DNA of 64,000 nucleotides from DATKNA01 sp963755755 (GTDB taxonomy: Bacteria; Actinomycetota; Actinomycetes; Actinomycetales; Kineosporiaceae), in NCBI GenBank assembly GCA_963755755.1, contig CAVWLJ010000011.1, positions 62,001-126,000 of the forward strand. The letters run 5' to 3'. Every line of letters begins with the position of its first letter. The stretch's first letter is position 1. The notes under the pieces are model-generated. The model had not been told where the DNA came from, searched no databases, and saw only the letters and a list, made by a program, of their open reading frames with translations. Shown piece after piece: positions 9,817-18,527 of this stretch. Position numbers and translations under genes: made by a program.

Positions 9817-10647
9817 GTGAAGATCAACGGAACGGCGACGCTCAACGCGCCGCGCGAGCGCGTCTGGGCGGCGCTCAACGACCCGGCCGTCCTCGTCCGG
9901 ACGATCCCCGGCTGCGAGCAGCTCGAGGCGATCGGCGAGGACCGGTACCGGATGACCGTCACGGCGGGCGTGGCCTCGATCAAGGGCACCTACCTCGGTG
10001 AGGTCGCGCTCACCGACCCCGCGCCGACCAACGCGTTCACGCTCCGGGCGTCCGGCTCGGGCGCGCCGGGGACCGTCCAGGCCGACGTCCGGGTCACGCT
10101 CGACGACGTCGACGGGGGCGGCACCCTGCTCACCTATGCCGCGGACGCCGTGGTCGGCGGTGCCGTCGGCGGCGTCGGGCAGCGGGTGCTCGCGGGTGTC
10201 GCGAAGAAGACCGCGGGCGAGTTCTTCCGTGCCGTCGAGGCCGCGCTCGCGGAGCCTGCCGTGCCCCACGGCGCGAACGGTGCCAACGGCGCGACGACGG
10301 TGCCGGGCCAACCGGGGTCGCCGCCGGCCGAGGCGTCCGAGGGCGCGCCGACCGTGGAGCAGGTGCGTGACGCCGTGCTCACCGGAACTCCCGCGTCGCC
10401 GCAGACCGTCTTCACGCGGCCGGGTTCCGCCGGGGGTGGCGCCGGCCGCCAGGTGCACGTCGACGTCCGCAACCAGCTCCCGGGCGTGCTCGTCGGCGCC
10501 GCGATCGCGCTGATCGGCGTCTGGATCGGCGCCCGCCTCGGCCGCCGCGCTAGCTGGTCCCGGCCTCGAGGGCGGCCCACTGCGGTTCGCGACCGTCCAC
10601 GGATCCTTACCCGGGGGCACGGCGTCGTCCCACTCCTGGAGGTCCAC
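9817..10647 (+). CDS. CoxG-like SRPBCC membrane-anchored protein
   Basis: Carbon monoxide dehydrogenase subunit G family: an SRPBCC lipid-binding-type domain (residues 1-145, starting VKINGTATLNAPRERVW, with PGCEQLE) followed by a low-complexity linker and one C-terminal membrane segment (LVGAAIALIGVWIGARLG). In Oligotropha, CoxG helps recruit the enzyme to the membrane. A GGAGGTCCAC motif precedes the GTG. The expected end is a TAG at 10551, just out of frame; as written, the frame runs on without a stop into the nitrilase gene, so either one base is missing near the end or the two are fused. The end given here is the base before the nitrilase start. Confidence 0.75.
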
Positions 10648-11544
10648 GTGCGCGCGTTCACCGTCGCCGCTGTCCAGATCGCCCCGCTCCCGGGGCCGCT
10701 GACGCCGCAGAGCGTGGCCGGCAACTGCGCGCGCGGCGCGGAGTGGCTGCGCCGCTGCGTCGCGGCGACCCAGGCGGAGCTCGTCGTCCTCCCCGAGACC
10801 GCCTCGACGGGGTTCGTGACCGGCACGGGTCCGGACGAGCTCTGGGACCTCGTCAGCGAGATCCCCGGCCCGGTGACCGAGCCCCTCCAGGCCGCGGCGC
10901 GGGACCTCGGCGTCCATGTGGTCTGGGGGACGTACGAGCGCGGGGCGCGTCGCGGGGTCGTCCACAACGCGTCGGTCCTCATCGGCCCGAGCGGTGACGT
11001 GCTCGGCGTCTACCGCAAGACGCATCCGTTCGCCGGCGAGCGCTGCGACCAGGGCGGCTGGGTCACCGCGGGCGACGAGGTCTGCGTCGTCGAGACCGAC
11101 CTCGGGCGCATCGGGATGATCATCTGCTTCGACGGCGACTACCCCGAACTCTCCCGGATCACCGCCGTCCGCGGCGCCGAGCTCATCGCCCGGCCCTCCG
11201 CCCTGCTGCGCAGCGCGGACCTCTGGGAGCTGACGAACCGGGCCCGTGCCTACGACAACCACGTCTACGTGGTCGGGGCCAACGCCACCGGCATCGACCC
11301 CGGCGGCACCATCTACTTCGGCAACTCGATGGTCGTCACGCCGATCGCCGAGGTCGTGGCACGGGCCGCCTCCCACGAGGGCTGGACGGCGGCGCGCCTG
11401 GACCCCGACCACGCGATGGCCTCACTGACGCCGGGCTCGAACATCGCCCAGTCGTTCGACCACCTCGCCGATCGGAACCTCGACCTCGTCCGGCGGTACG
11501 CGGAGGACCTGCAGGCTCCGGCCAAGACGTCGTTCCCGCACTGA
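10648..11544 (+). CDS. Carbon-nitrogen hydrolase (nitrilase superfamily amidase)
   Basis: A 298-residue nitrilase-superfamily amidase. The catalytic triad is visible: Glu50 in VVLPETAST, Lys124 in VYRKTHPF and Cys160 in IICFDGDYPEL. The GTG at 10648 has its own GGAGGTCCAC leader, identical to that of the CoxG-like gene before it, which argues that it is a separate protein even though the frames are continuous. Members cleave N-carbamoyl compounds, ureides or aliphatic amides. Next to a uracil-type permease and a molybdenum hydroxylase, hydrolysis of a ureido ring-opening product is a fair guess. Confidence 0.85.
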   Translation: MRAFTVAAVQIAPLPGPLTPQSVAGNCARGAEWLRRCVAATQAELVVLPETASTGFVTGTGPDELWDLVSEIPGPVTEPLQAAARDLGVHVVWGTYERGARRGVVHNASVLIGPSGDVLGVYRKTHPFAGERCDQGGWVTAGDEVCVVETDLGRIGMIICFDGDYPELSRITAVRGAELIARPSALLRSADLWELTNRARAYDNHVYVVGANATGIDPGGTIYFGNSMVVTPIAEVVARAASHEGWTAARLDPDHAMASLTPGSNIAQSFDHLADRNLDLVRRYAEDLQAPAKTSFPH

Positions 11545-11555
11545 CCCCCGGCCGC

Positions 11556-11846
11556 TCAGGCCGCGGGGGTCGGATCCGTCGGTCCCGCCGGGTGCTCGGC
11601 CTTGCGGCCGGCGCTCACCGGCAGCTGGCCGAGCATGATCCGCATCTCGGTGACGGTGAGCATGCGCAGCGGCGGTGCCTCCGGGCGCTCAGGCGCGGGC
11701 TCGTCGGAGCCGTGGTGGCGCGCCGGCCGGCCGAGCTCGCCGCTCGGGCGGCCGTCCGACCGTGCGGGTGGGGTCGCGGCGCGGACGGGCGCGACCGGAG
11801 GCAGCGGCGGCGGGGGCGGTGTGGCGCCCACTCCGGACACGTTCAT
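11556..11846 (-). CDS. Small proline-rich protein of unknown function
   Basis: A 96-residue protein with an excellent GGAAGGAGG Shine-Dalgarno 7 bases before its ATG at 11846. The N-terminal half is dominated by Pro, Ala and Arg, including PPPPPLPP at about residues 10-17. The C-terminal half contains a short helix-like block, LRMLTVTEMRIMLGQLPVSA. No signal peptide or membrane segment. I do not recognise the family. It converges with the nitrilase gene (stop codons 12 bases apart) and is divergent to the HelD-like gene. Confidence 0.55.
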   Translation of the reverse strand: MNVSGVGATPPPPPLPPVAPVRAATPPARSDGRPSGELGRPARHHGSDEPAPERPEAPPLRMLTVTEMRIMLGQLPVSAGRKAEHPAGPTDPTPAA

Positions 11847-12060
11847 GGCCGTCCTCCTTCCGGACAGACCCGGCCGCCCACTGGGCGACCGTCGCGAGAC
11901 TGCTGCCCTCCCTGTCGGTCGTCCCGCGCGGAGCTGAAGGGGCTGGTGGGGTGAAGGCGACAGATCTTCTGCCACCCCGGTGGTGCAGCCGCCTGCGCCG
12001 GCACCCATACTTGAAGGCCGTCCCAGGAGGGCCGGGGCTCGGGCAGAAGGAGGCGCGACC

Positions 12061-14314
12061 CTGACGACCGAGGATCTGCAACACGAACTCGACGTCGAGC
12101 AGGCATACGTCGGCGAGCTGTACGGGCAGCTGGACACGCTGCGGGCCCGTGCCGCGGCGGCGCTCGACGACGTCCGGCGTGCCCCCATCGTCCCCACTCC
12201 CGCCGGCCGGGCCGAGCGCGACGCCTTCGACGCCTGGCACAGCGAGCGGATCTCCCGGCTCGCCGCGGTCGAGGACCGGCTCGTCTTCGGCCGCCTCGAC
12301 CTCGCGGACGGCGGGCGACGCTACGTCGGCCGGCTCGGGCTCTCCGACGACGCCCAGCACCAGCTGCTCCTCGACTGGCGCGCGCCCGCCGCCGCGGCGT
12401 TCTACCAGGCGACGGCGGCCGCACCCGAGGGCGTCGCCCGGCGACGGCACCTGGCGACCCGGGGGCGCGCGGTCGTCGGCATCGACGACGAGCTACTGGA
12501 CGCCGACGCCCTCGAGCGCAACGGGCCTGCACGATCGTGGCCGGCGAGGGCGCCCTCATGAGCGCGCTGACCGCGCACCGCACGGGCCGGATGCGCGACA
12601 TCGTCGCCACCTCCAGGCGGAGCAGGACAGGGTGGTCCGCTCGCCGCTGCCCGGCGTCCTCGTCGTCCAGGGCGGTCCGGGCACCGGCAAGACCGCTGTC
12701 GCGCTGCACCGCGCCGCCTACCTGCTCTACACCCACCGCGACCGCATCGCCCGGAGCGGCGTGCTCGTCGTGGGGCCCACTCCGGTGTTCCTCCGGTACA
12801 TCGAGCAGGTCCTGCCGAGCCTCGGCGAGACGGGCGTCGTCCTGCTCACGCCCGCGCAGCTCTTTCCCGCCGTCGAGGCCACCGCGCCGGAGCGGGACGA
12901 GGTCGCCGTCGTCAAGGGCGACCTGCGGATGGCGGAGGTCATCCGCAACGCGGTGCGGAACCGGCAGCGGACGCCGAACGCCCCGATCCCGCTCGACCTC
13001 CAGGGCGACCAGATCCTGCTGCGTCCGGCCGCGGTGAGCGAGGCGCGCGGCCGGGCCCGGCAGGGCGGCAGGCCGCACAACGAGGCGCGGGTGACCTTCG
13101 TCCGACACGTCCTCGACGACCTCGCGTCGCAGCTCGCGGCCGTCCGGGGGCTGGAGCGCGAGGGCGAGGACCGCGGCGACCTGCTCGCGGAGCTGCGCGA
13201 CGAGCTCGCCGTGCGCCGCGAGATCAACCTGTTGTGGATGCCTCTCACCGCGCAGGGGCTGGTCACCGACCTCTTCGCGCGACCCGACCGGCTCGCGGCC
13301 GCCGCGAACGGCGTCCTCTCCCGCGCGGAGCAGCGCCTACTGCTCCGGGAGAAGGGCGCGCCGTGGACGGTGGCGGACGTCCCGCTGCTCGACGAGGCCG
13401 CGGAGCTCATCGGCGAGGACGTGACCACGCTCGCCCGCCAGCAGGCGCGTAGCGCCGAGGCGGCGCGGGAGCGGTCGGAGTCGCTGGAGTTCGCCCGCCG
13501 CGTGCTCGAGCAGACCGGCGACACGGCCGCGATGATCACCCCGGAGATGCTCGCGGACCGCTTCGAGCCGGGCGGGCAGAGCCGCACCCTGGCCGAGCGG
13601 GCCCGCGACGACCGCAGCTGGGCGTTCGGGCACGCGGTGGTCGACGAGGCGCAGGAGCTCTCCCCGATGCAGTGGCGGCTGATCACCCGGCGGGTGCCGA
13701 CCCGCTCGATGACCGTCGTGGGTGACGTCGCGCAGACCGGGTCGGCGGCGGGCGCGTCCGCCTGGGGCGACGTGCTGGACGTCGTGGCCGACGGGCGCTG
13801 GCGCCTCGAGGAGCTGAGCGTCAACTACCGGACGCCGACAGAGATCATGGACGTGGCCACGGCCCTCCTCGAGGCGCACGGCGTGCCGGTCAAGCCACCG
13901 CGGTCGGCCCGGGAGGCGACGTGGCCGCCCTCCGCGGTGCGGATCGAGGGCGACGGCCCCGAGGCCGTGACGGCGACCGTGGTCGCGGCGCTCCGCGCGG
14001 ACGACGCGACCCTGCAGGGCGGCCGGTTCGCCGTCGTCACCCCCCGGTCCGGGTACGCGTACCTCCAAGGCGCCGTCCGCGAGGCTCTCGGCGGGGACGG
14101 CGACCTCGCCGGGCGCGTCGACGTCCTCGAGGTCGACGAGGTCAAGGGCCTGGAGTTCGACGCCGTGGTCGTCGTCGACCCCCAGGCCGTCGTGGGCGCC
14201 GGCCCGCGGGGGGTGAACGACCTGTACGTCGCGCTGACCCGCCCGACGCAGCGCCTGACCGTGCTGCACCTCGGGTCGCTGCCGGCCGGCCTGGACCGCC
14301 TCCTCGACGAGTGA
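12061..14314 (+). CDS. HelD-like UvrD/Rep-type ATPase (RNA polymerase recycling factor), two frameshifts
   Basis: Superfamily 1 helicase-like ATPase of about 750 residues, the length of actinobacterial HelD, which frees stalled RNA polymerase. It begins with the HelD-type coiled coil (LTTEDLQHELDVEQAYVGEL), then the dRAP/YQ motif (LLLDWRAPAAAAFYQA), Walker A GGPGTGKTAVALHRAA, and late motifs GDVAQTGS, NYRTP, VKGLEFDAV and YVALTRPTQRL. Frames change near 12530 (one G lost, giving ERNGACTIVAGEGALM) and 12610 (one C lost, giving VATLQAEQDRVV). The only start codon correctly placed for the AAGGAGG at 12047-12053 is CTG at 12061, which is either a rare start or a base error. Confidence 0.82.
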
Positions 14315-14320
14315 CCCGAG

Positions 14321-14746
14321 TCAGGACGGGAGGCGCCGGCCGGCGAGCCGGCTCAGCACGCGGACGAACGCCTCGGCCTCGTCCGGGCCGACGGCGCCGA
14401 GGAGGTCGGCCTCCATCCGGCGGATGTCCGCGCGACAGGCCTCGACCCGGTCACTGCCAGCCGGGGTCAGGCTGACGACCCGGTTGCGCCGGTCCCCAGG
14501 ATCCGGGTTCCGCTCGACGAGGCGTCGCGCCTGCAACCCGTCGAGGGTCCCGATGAGGCGTGTCTTGTCGCGGCCGACCAGCGCGGCGAGCTGGTTCTGT
14601 GTCGGTGCCGGGCCGTGCTGGAGCGCCGTGAGCACCACGTACTCCCACATCTCGACGTCGTGCCGCGTCAGGAGAGCGGTCTCCCGCTCGAGAACCACCC
14701 GCAGCAGGCGCTGCAGCAGGGCGCCGAGGTCCTCGCGATCGGTCAT
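14321..14746 (-). CDS. MarR family transcriptional regulator
   Basis: A 141-residue winged-helix regulator with the normal MarR plan: N-terminal dimer helix, recognition helix in TQNQLAALVGRDKTRLIGTLDGL, and wing with DPGDRRNRVVSLTPAG. Family members repress by binding a palindrome and release it on binding phenolic or oxidising compounds. It is divergent to the TIGR03086 gene with 53 bases between the starts, and that gap holds a 22-base palindrome, so it probably controls both genes. Confidence 0.88.
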   Translation of the reverse strand: MTDREDLGALLQRLLRVVLERETALLTRHDVEMWEYVVLTALQHGPAPTQNQLAALVGRDKTRLIGTLDGLQARRLVERNPDPGDRRNRVVSLTPAGSDRVEACRADIRRMEADLLGAVGPDEAEAFVRVLSRLAGRRLPS

Positions 14747-14771
14747 GACGATGCATGGTAGGCGTTGACCG

Positions 14772-14793
14772 ATCGTCTACTTAGGTAGACGAT
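14772..14793. promoter_or_regulatory. Palindromic MarR-type operator
   Basis: ATCGTCTAC-TTAG-GTAGACGAT is a perfect 9+4+9 inverted repeat lying 7 bases before the downstream ATG and 25 bases before the marR start. It is markedly AT-richer than its surroundings, as expected of a divergent promoter/operator. Confidence 0.65.
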
Positions 14794-14799
14794 AGGCGC

Positions 14800-15429
14800 A
14801 TGACACCTGTTTCTGAGATCGCCGAACGTCACCAGGAGGCGCTCACCGCGGCGGGGCACGTGCTCGCCGCCGTCGGGCCCGGGGATCTGGATCGCCCGAC
14901 GCCGTGCGCAGGCTGGGACGTGCGCGCACTCGTCGAGCACATGATCGGCCAGAACGAGGGGTTCGCCCTCGCCATGGCCACCGGGGACGCTCCCCGCACG
15001 GCCTACGCTCCGCGGCCGGTCCGCGACCTCGCCGCCCTCTCCCCCGCCTGGGCCGAGTCGGTACGCCACCTCCGCGCCGCCCCGCGGCAGGGGGACCCAG
15101 GACGCCGGGTCCGCCTCGCGGAGATCTCGACGGAGCGGACGTTCCCCCTCGTCGCGGCGCTGCGGATGCAGCTGCTCGACACCGTCGTCCACACCTGGGA
15201 CGTGGCCGCCGCGCTCGGCCGGGACCACCGTCCGAGCGCTGATCTGCTCGACCTGGTCGCCGCCGATGCGCTGCTCGTCCCCGATGGACCCGCTCGCCTC
15301 GCCCCCGGCGCGGCCTTCACCCCCGCCCTGCCCACGGAGGACGGCGATCCCTGGTCCCTCACGCTGGCCAGGCTCGGTCGCGACCGGCGCGACCCGCTCC
15401 GATCCCGGACGGACGGATCGCCGTCGTGA
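14800..15429 (+). CDS. TIGR03086 family / mycothiol-dependent DinB-like protein
   Basis: A 209-residue four-helix-bundle protein of the maleylpyruvate isomerase/TIGR03086 group. The N-terminus LDRPTPCAGWDVRALVEHMIGQN and DTVVHTWDVAAALG carry the metal-binding His residues typical of the DinB fold. Family members use mycothiol, the actinobacterial low-molecular-weight thiol, in isomerisation or detoxification. Divergent from a MarR regulator across a palindromic operator, suggesting induction by a toxic aromatic or electrophile. The ATG is supported by its place right after the operator. Confidence 0.8.
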   Translation: MTPVSEIAERHQEALTAAGHVLAAVGPGDLDRPTPCAGWDVRALVEHMIGQNEGFALAMATGDAPRTAYAPRPVRDLAALSPAWAESVRHLRAAPRQGDPGRRVRLAEISTERTFPLVAALRMQLLDTVVHTWDVAAALGRDHRPSADLLDLVAADALLVPDGPARLAPGAAFTPALPTEDGDPWSLTLARLGRDRRDPLRSRTDGSPS

Positions 15430-15517
15430 CCCGCGCCCGGGCGCAGGCGTTGCCCGTCATCGCTACGCTCGCCCGCGACAGACCGGGGGCCCGGTGGACC
15501 GTCCGAGGGAACGAGGC

Positions 15518-16879
15518 ATGCGCACGAGCACGACCCTCGCGGTGGTCGTCCTGACCGGTGCCACGATCACCGTTGCCGCGGGCATCCTCGGTAGCGGCCC
15601 GGCCAGGGCGGCGTCCTCGAGCACTGCGCCGGAGTCGGCACCGGCGGCGGCCCCCGTCACGCGGGACCCGCTGCAGTGGCCGTTCGCCCGGACGAGCATC
15701 TGGAACACCCCCATCGGCAGGAAGGCCCGCTACGTCCCGGCGATGATCCGGAGCACCGGCTTCGGGGTGGACGTCGACTGGTTCGTGGTGACGAAGGCGA
15801 CGGACCCGGCCGTGCCGGTCTACCTGCCGGCGACGTCCGGCGACAGCAGCTGCCGCGGCACACGCGCCCAGCACCAGGCGCCGGGGCAGCAGCCCGAGGC
15901 GCGCCGCACCCAGCACCTGCCGCGGTCGTACGTCCTCCCCGACGCGATCAGCACGGGTAACGACGCCGGCAGCCCGCACGCCACCTCCGCGTTCCTCCAG
16001 CCGGACAGGACGACGCTGGTGAGCTACGACGCCACGGCGCGGTGCGAGCCCGGCGGCCCGCTCTACGGCCGGTGGTCCGGCGAGACCTCGCTCTACGGCG
16101 ACGGCATCACCGGGGGCCACGGCGGATCGGCGATGTCGAGCATCGGGGGCAGCATCCGGACCGGTGAGCTCACCGGCACCGCTCCCATCCGGCACGCCCT
16201 CAAGCTCGACGTCTGGAGCCGGTACCTCTTCTACGACGGGGCGACCGGCGGCAAGCGCTGGCCGGCGCTCCTCGCGGACCGGGGAGCGGCGCAGCAGTAC
16301 GCGGGGACCGTGAAGGCGCTGCGGATGGGCGCGCTGCTCGCGCTGCCGCCGAGCGCGACCGTCGAGAGTCTGGGCGTCCGGTCGGCGGCGGGGAAGAAGG
16401 TGCTGGCCGCGTTGCGCGACTACGGCGGCTACGTCGTCGGCGACAGCGGCCTCGACGCGGTCGACCTGTGCGTCGAGCACCGCGCGAGCGTGGACTTCCG
16501 CCGGAGCACGGGCCGCGCCCTCGAGGCGGACGGCGGCCTGCGCGCGGACATGGCTCGCATGGTGGGGGCCCTCGCCGTCGTCGACGACAACACCGCGAGG
16601 TCGATCGGCGGCCACGGCGTCCGTCGCGCGAGATGGGCTCCGCCCTTCCGTGCACCGGGCTCGCCCGCGCGGCCCGCCGTTCCAGCAGGGAGCGCCACGT
16701 CGGCCGGTACCCCCGGCCCCTCGGCGTCCGCGATCGCGGCGGCTCAGGTCGCACAGCTCGAGCCCATCCGGAGCGTGCCCGCCCCCGTGGTCGGAGCCCT
16801 GGCCGGCGGAGCGCTGGCGCTGCTCGCGCTCGGCCTCTGGTCGGGCCGGCGCGTCGCCGGCGGACGGCGAGGTCTCTGA
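15518..16879 (+). CDS. Secreted, C-terminally membrane-anchored protein of unknown function
   Basis: A 453-residue exported protein: signal peptide at residues 1-34 ending ARA, a globular domain, a Pro/Ala/Ser-rich stalk, and a C-terminal membrane helix (VVGALAGGALALLALGL) followed by Arg residues. The globular part has the recognisable pattern WPFARTSIWNTPIG, GGHGGSAMSSIGGSIRTGEL and HALKLDVWSRYLFY found in a widespread family of uncharacterised bacterial secreted proteins; I know no tested function. Its stop lies one base before the next start (TGACATG), so it is translationally coupled to the amidohydrolase. Confidence 0.75.
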   Translation: MRTSTTLAVVVLTGATITVAAGILGSGPARAASSSTAPESAPAAAPVTRDPLQWPFARTSIWNTPIGRKARYVPAMIRSTGFGVDVDWFVVTKATDPAVPVYLPATSGDSSCRGTRAQHQAPGQQPEARRTQHLPRSYVLPDAISTGNDAGSPHATSAFLQPDRTTLVSYDATARCEPGGPLYGRWSGETSLYGDGITGGHGGSAMSSIGGSIRTGELTGTAPIRHALKLDVWSRYLFYDGATGGKRWPALLADRGAAQQYAGTVKALRMGALLALPPSATVESLGVRSAAGKKVLAALRDYGGYVVGDSGLDAVDLCVEHRASVDFRRSTGRALEADGGLRADMARMVGALAVVDDNTARSIGGHGVRRARWAPPFRAPGSPARPAVPAGSATSAGTPGPSASAIAAAQVAQLEPIRSVPAPVVGALAGGALALLALGLWSGRRVAGGRRGL

Positions 16880-16880
16880 C

Positions 16881-18527
16881 ATGGCCGTCGTCGGCCCCGC
16901 GCCCGCCGACCTCGTCGTCACCGGGGCCGACGTGTACACCGTCGACGCGGCGCGGAGCTGGAGCGACGCGGTGGCGGTGCGCGGCGACCGCGTGGTCGCC
17001 CTCGGAACTCCAGCCGTCCGCGAGCTCGTCGGACCCCGCACCTGCGTCGTCCACGCCCCCGGCGGGCTCGTCGTCCCCGGGTTCCAGGACGCCCACGTCC
17101 ACGCGCCGTTCGCCGGCCGCAACCTCGTGCAGGTGTGGCTCAACGACCTCGACGGCAAGCCGGCGTACCTCGACCGGGTCGCCGGCTACGCCCGGGCGAA
17201 CCCGGCGACCGAGTGGATCGTGGGCGGCGGCTGGGCGATGGAGCACTTCCCGGGCGGCACCCCGCGCAAGGAGGACCTGGACGCCGTCGCCCCCGACCGC
17301 CCGGTGTTCCTCTTCAACCGGGACGTGCACGGAGCCTGGGTGAACAGCCGGGCGCTGGAGATCGCCGGGATCACGGCACGCACCCCCGATCCGCCGGACG
17401 GGCGGATCGAGCGCGATCCGTCGACCGGGGAGCCGACCGGCACCCTGCACGAGGGCGCCGCCTACACGTTCAACGAGGCCATCGTGCCCCTGCCGTCACG
17501 CACCGACTGGGAGCAGGCGATCCTCGCGGCGCAGCGGCACCTGCACGCGCTGGGCATCACGGCCTGGCAGGACGCGTGGGTCACGCCGAGGACGCTCGAG
17601 GCCTACCGCACGCTGGCGGACGACGGCCGGCTCACCGCGCGGGTGGTCGGGGCGCTCTGGTGGGACCGGCACCGTGGGCTGGAGCAGATCGACGAGCTTC
17701 TCGCGCAGCGGGAGGCGGGCACGGCCGGGTTCCACCCGACGCACGTGAAGATCATGCTCGACGGCGTGCTGGAGAACTACACCGGCGCGCTGCTGGAGCC
17801 CTACTGCGACGGATGCGGCGGGACGACCGACAACCGCGGCCTGACGTACGTCGAGCCCGAACTCCTCGCCGCGGCCGTGACCCGGCTCGACGCCCTGGGC
17901 TTCGGCGTCCATCTGCACGCCATCGGTGACCGCGCCGTCCGGGATGCGCTCGACGCGGTCCAGGCGGCGCGCACCGCGAACGGGCGCACGGACAACCGGC
18001 ACCACATCGCGCACCTCCAGGTCGTGCAGCCGGAGGACCTGCCGCGCTTCCGCGCGCTCGGCGTGACGGCGAACTGCCAGGCGTACTGGGCGCAGTCCGA
18101 GCCGCAGATGGAGGAGCTGACGCTGCCCTTCCTCGGGCCGGAGCGCGGCCGGCTGCAGTACCCGTTCGGCGACCTCTTCCGCACCGGGGCGATGCTCGCG
18201 ATGGGAAGCGACTGGGCGGTGACCACGGCGAACCCGCTGGAGCAGATCGAGGTGGCCGTGACCCGCACCGACCCGGAGCACCGCGACAACCCCCCGTTCC
18301 TGCCGGAGCAGGCGCTGCCGCTGCCGGTCGCGCTGGCCGCGTTCACGGCGGGCTCGGCCTACGTCAACGGCGACGCGGACGCCGGCGCCCTCGGCGTCGG
18401 GCGCCGCGCCGACCTCGCCGTGCTGGACGGCAACGTGTTCGCCGCGCCGCCCCGGCAGATCGCGGACGCACGGGTGGTCGCGACGGTCGCCGCCGGCCGA
18501 GTGGTCTACGACGACGGGACGGTCTGA
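16881..18527 (+). CDS. Amidohydrolase of the YtcJ-like (COG1574) family
   Basis: A 548-residue metal-dependent amidohydrolase. The metal motif QDAHVHAP is at about residues 65-72, with later metal ligands in KIMLDGVLEN (carbamylated or coordinating Lys), HLHAIGDRAV, HIAHLQVVQP and MGSDWAV. YtcJ-family proteins hydrolyse amides such as N-substituted formamides; substrate is usually unknown. Coupled to the secreted protein upstream and overlapping the convergent monooxygenase gene by 22 bases at its 3' end. Confidence 0.88.
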   Translation: MAVVGPAPADLVVTGADVYTVDAARSWSDAVAVRGDRVVALGTPAVRELVGPRTCVVHAPGGLVVPGFQDAHVHAPFAGRNLVQVWLNDLDGKPAYLDRVAGYARANPATEWIVGGGWAMEHFPGGTPRKEDLDAVAPDRPVFLFNRDVHGAWVNSRALEIAGITARTPDPPDGRIERDPSTGEPTGTLHEGAAYTFNEAIVPLPSRTDWEQAILAAQRHLHALGITAWQDAWVTPRTLEAYRTLADDGRLTARVVGALWWDRHRGLEQIDELLAQREAGTAGFHPTHVKIMLDGVLENYTGALLEPYCDGCGGTTDNRGLTYVEPELLAAAVTRLDALGFGVHLHAIGDRAVRDALDAVQAARTANGRTDNRHHIAHLQVVQPEDLPRFRALGVTANCQAYWAQSEPQMEELTLPFLGPERGRLQYPFGDLFRTGAMLAMGSDWAVTTANPLEQIEVAVTRTDPEHRDNPPFLPEQALPLPVALAAFTAGSAYVNGDADAGALGVGRRADLAVLDGNVFAAPPRQIADARVVATVAAGRVVYDDGTV

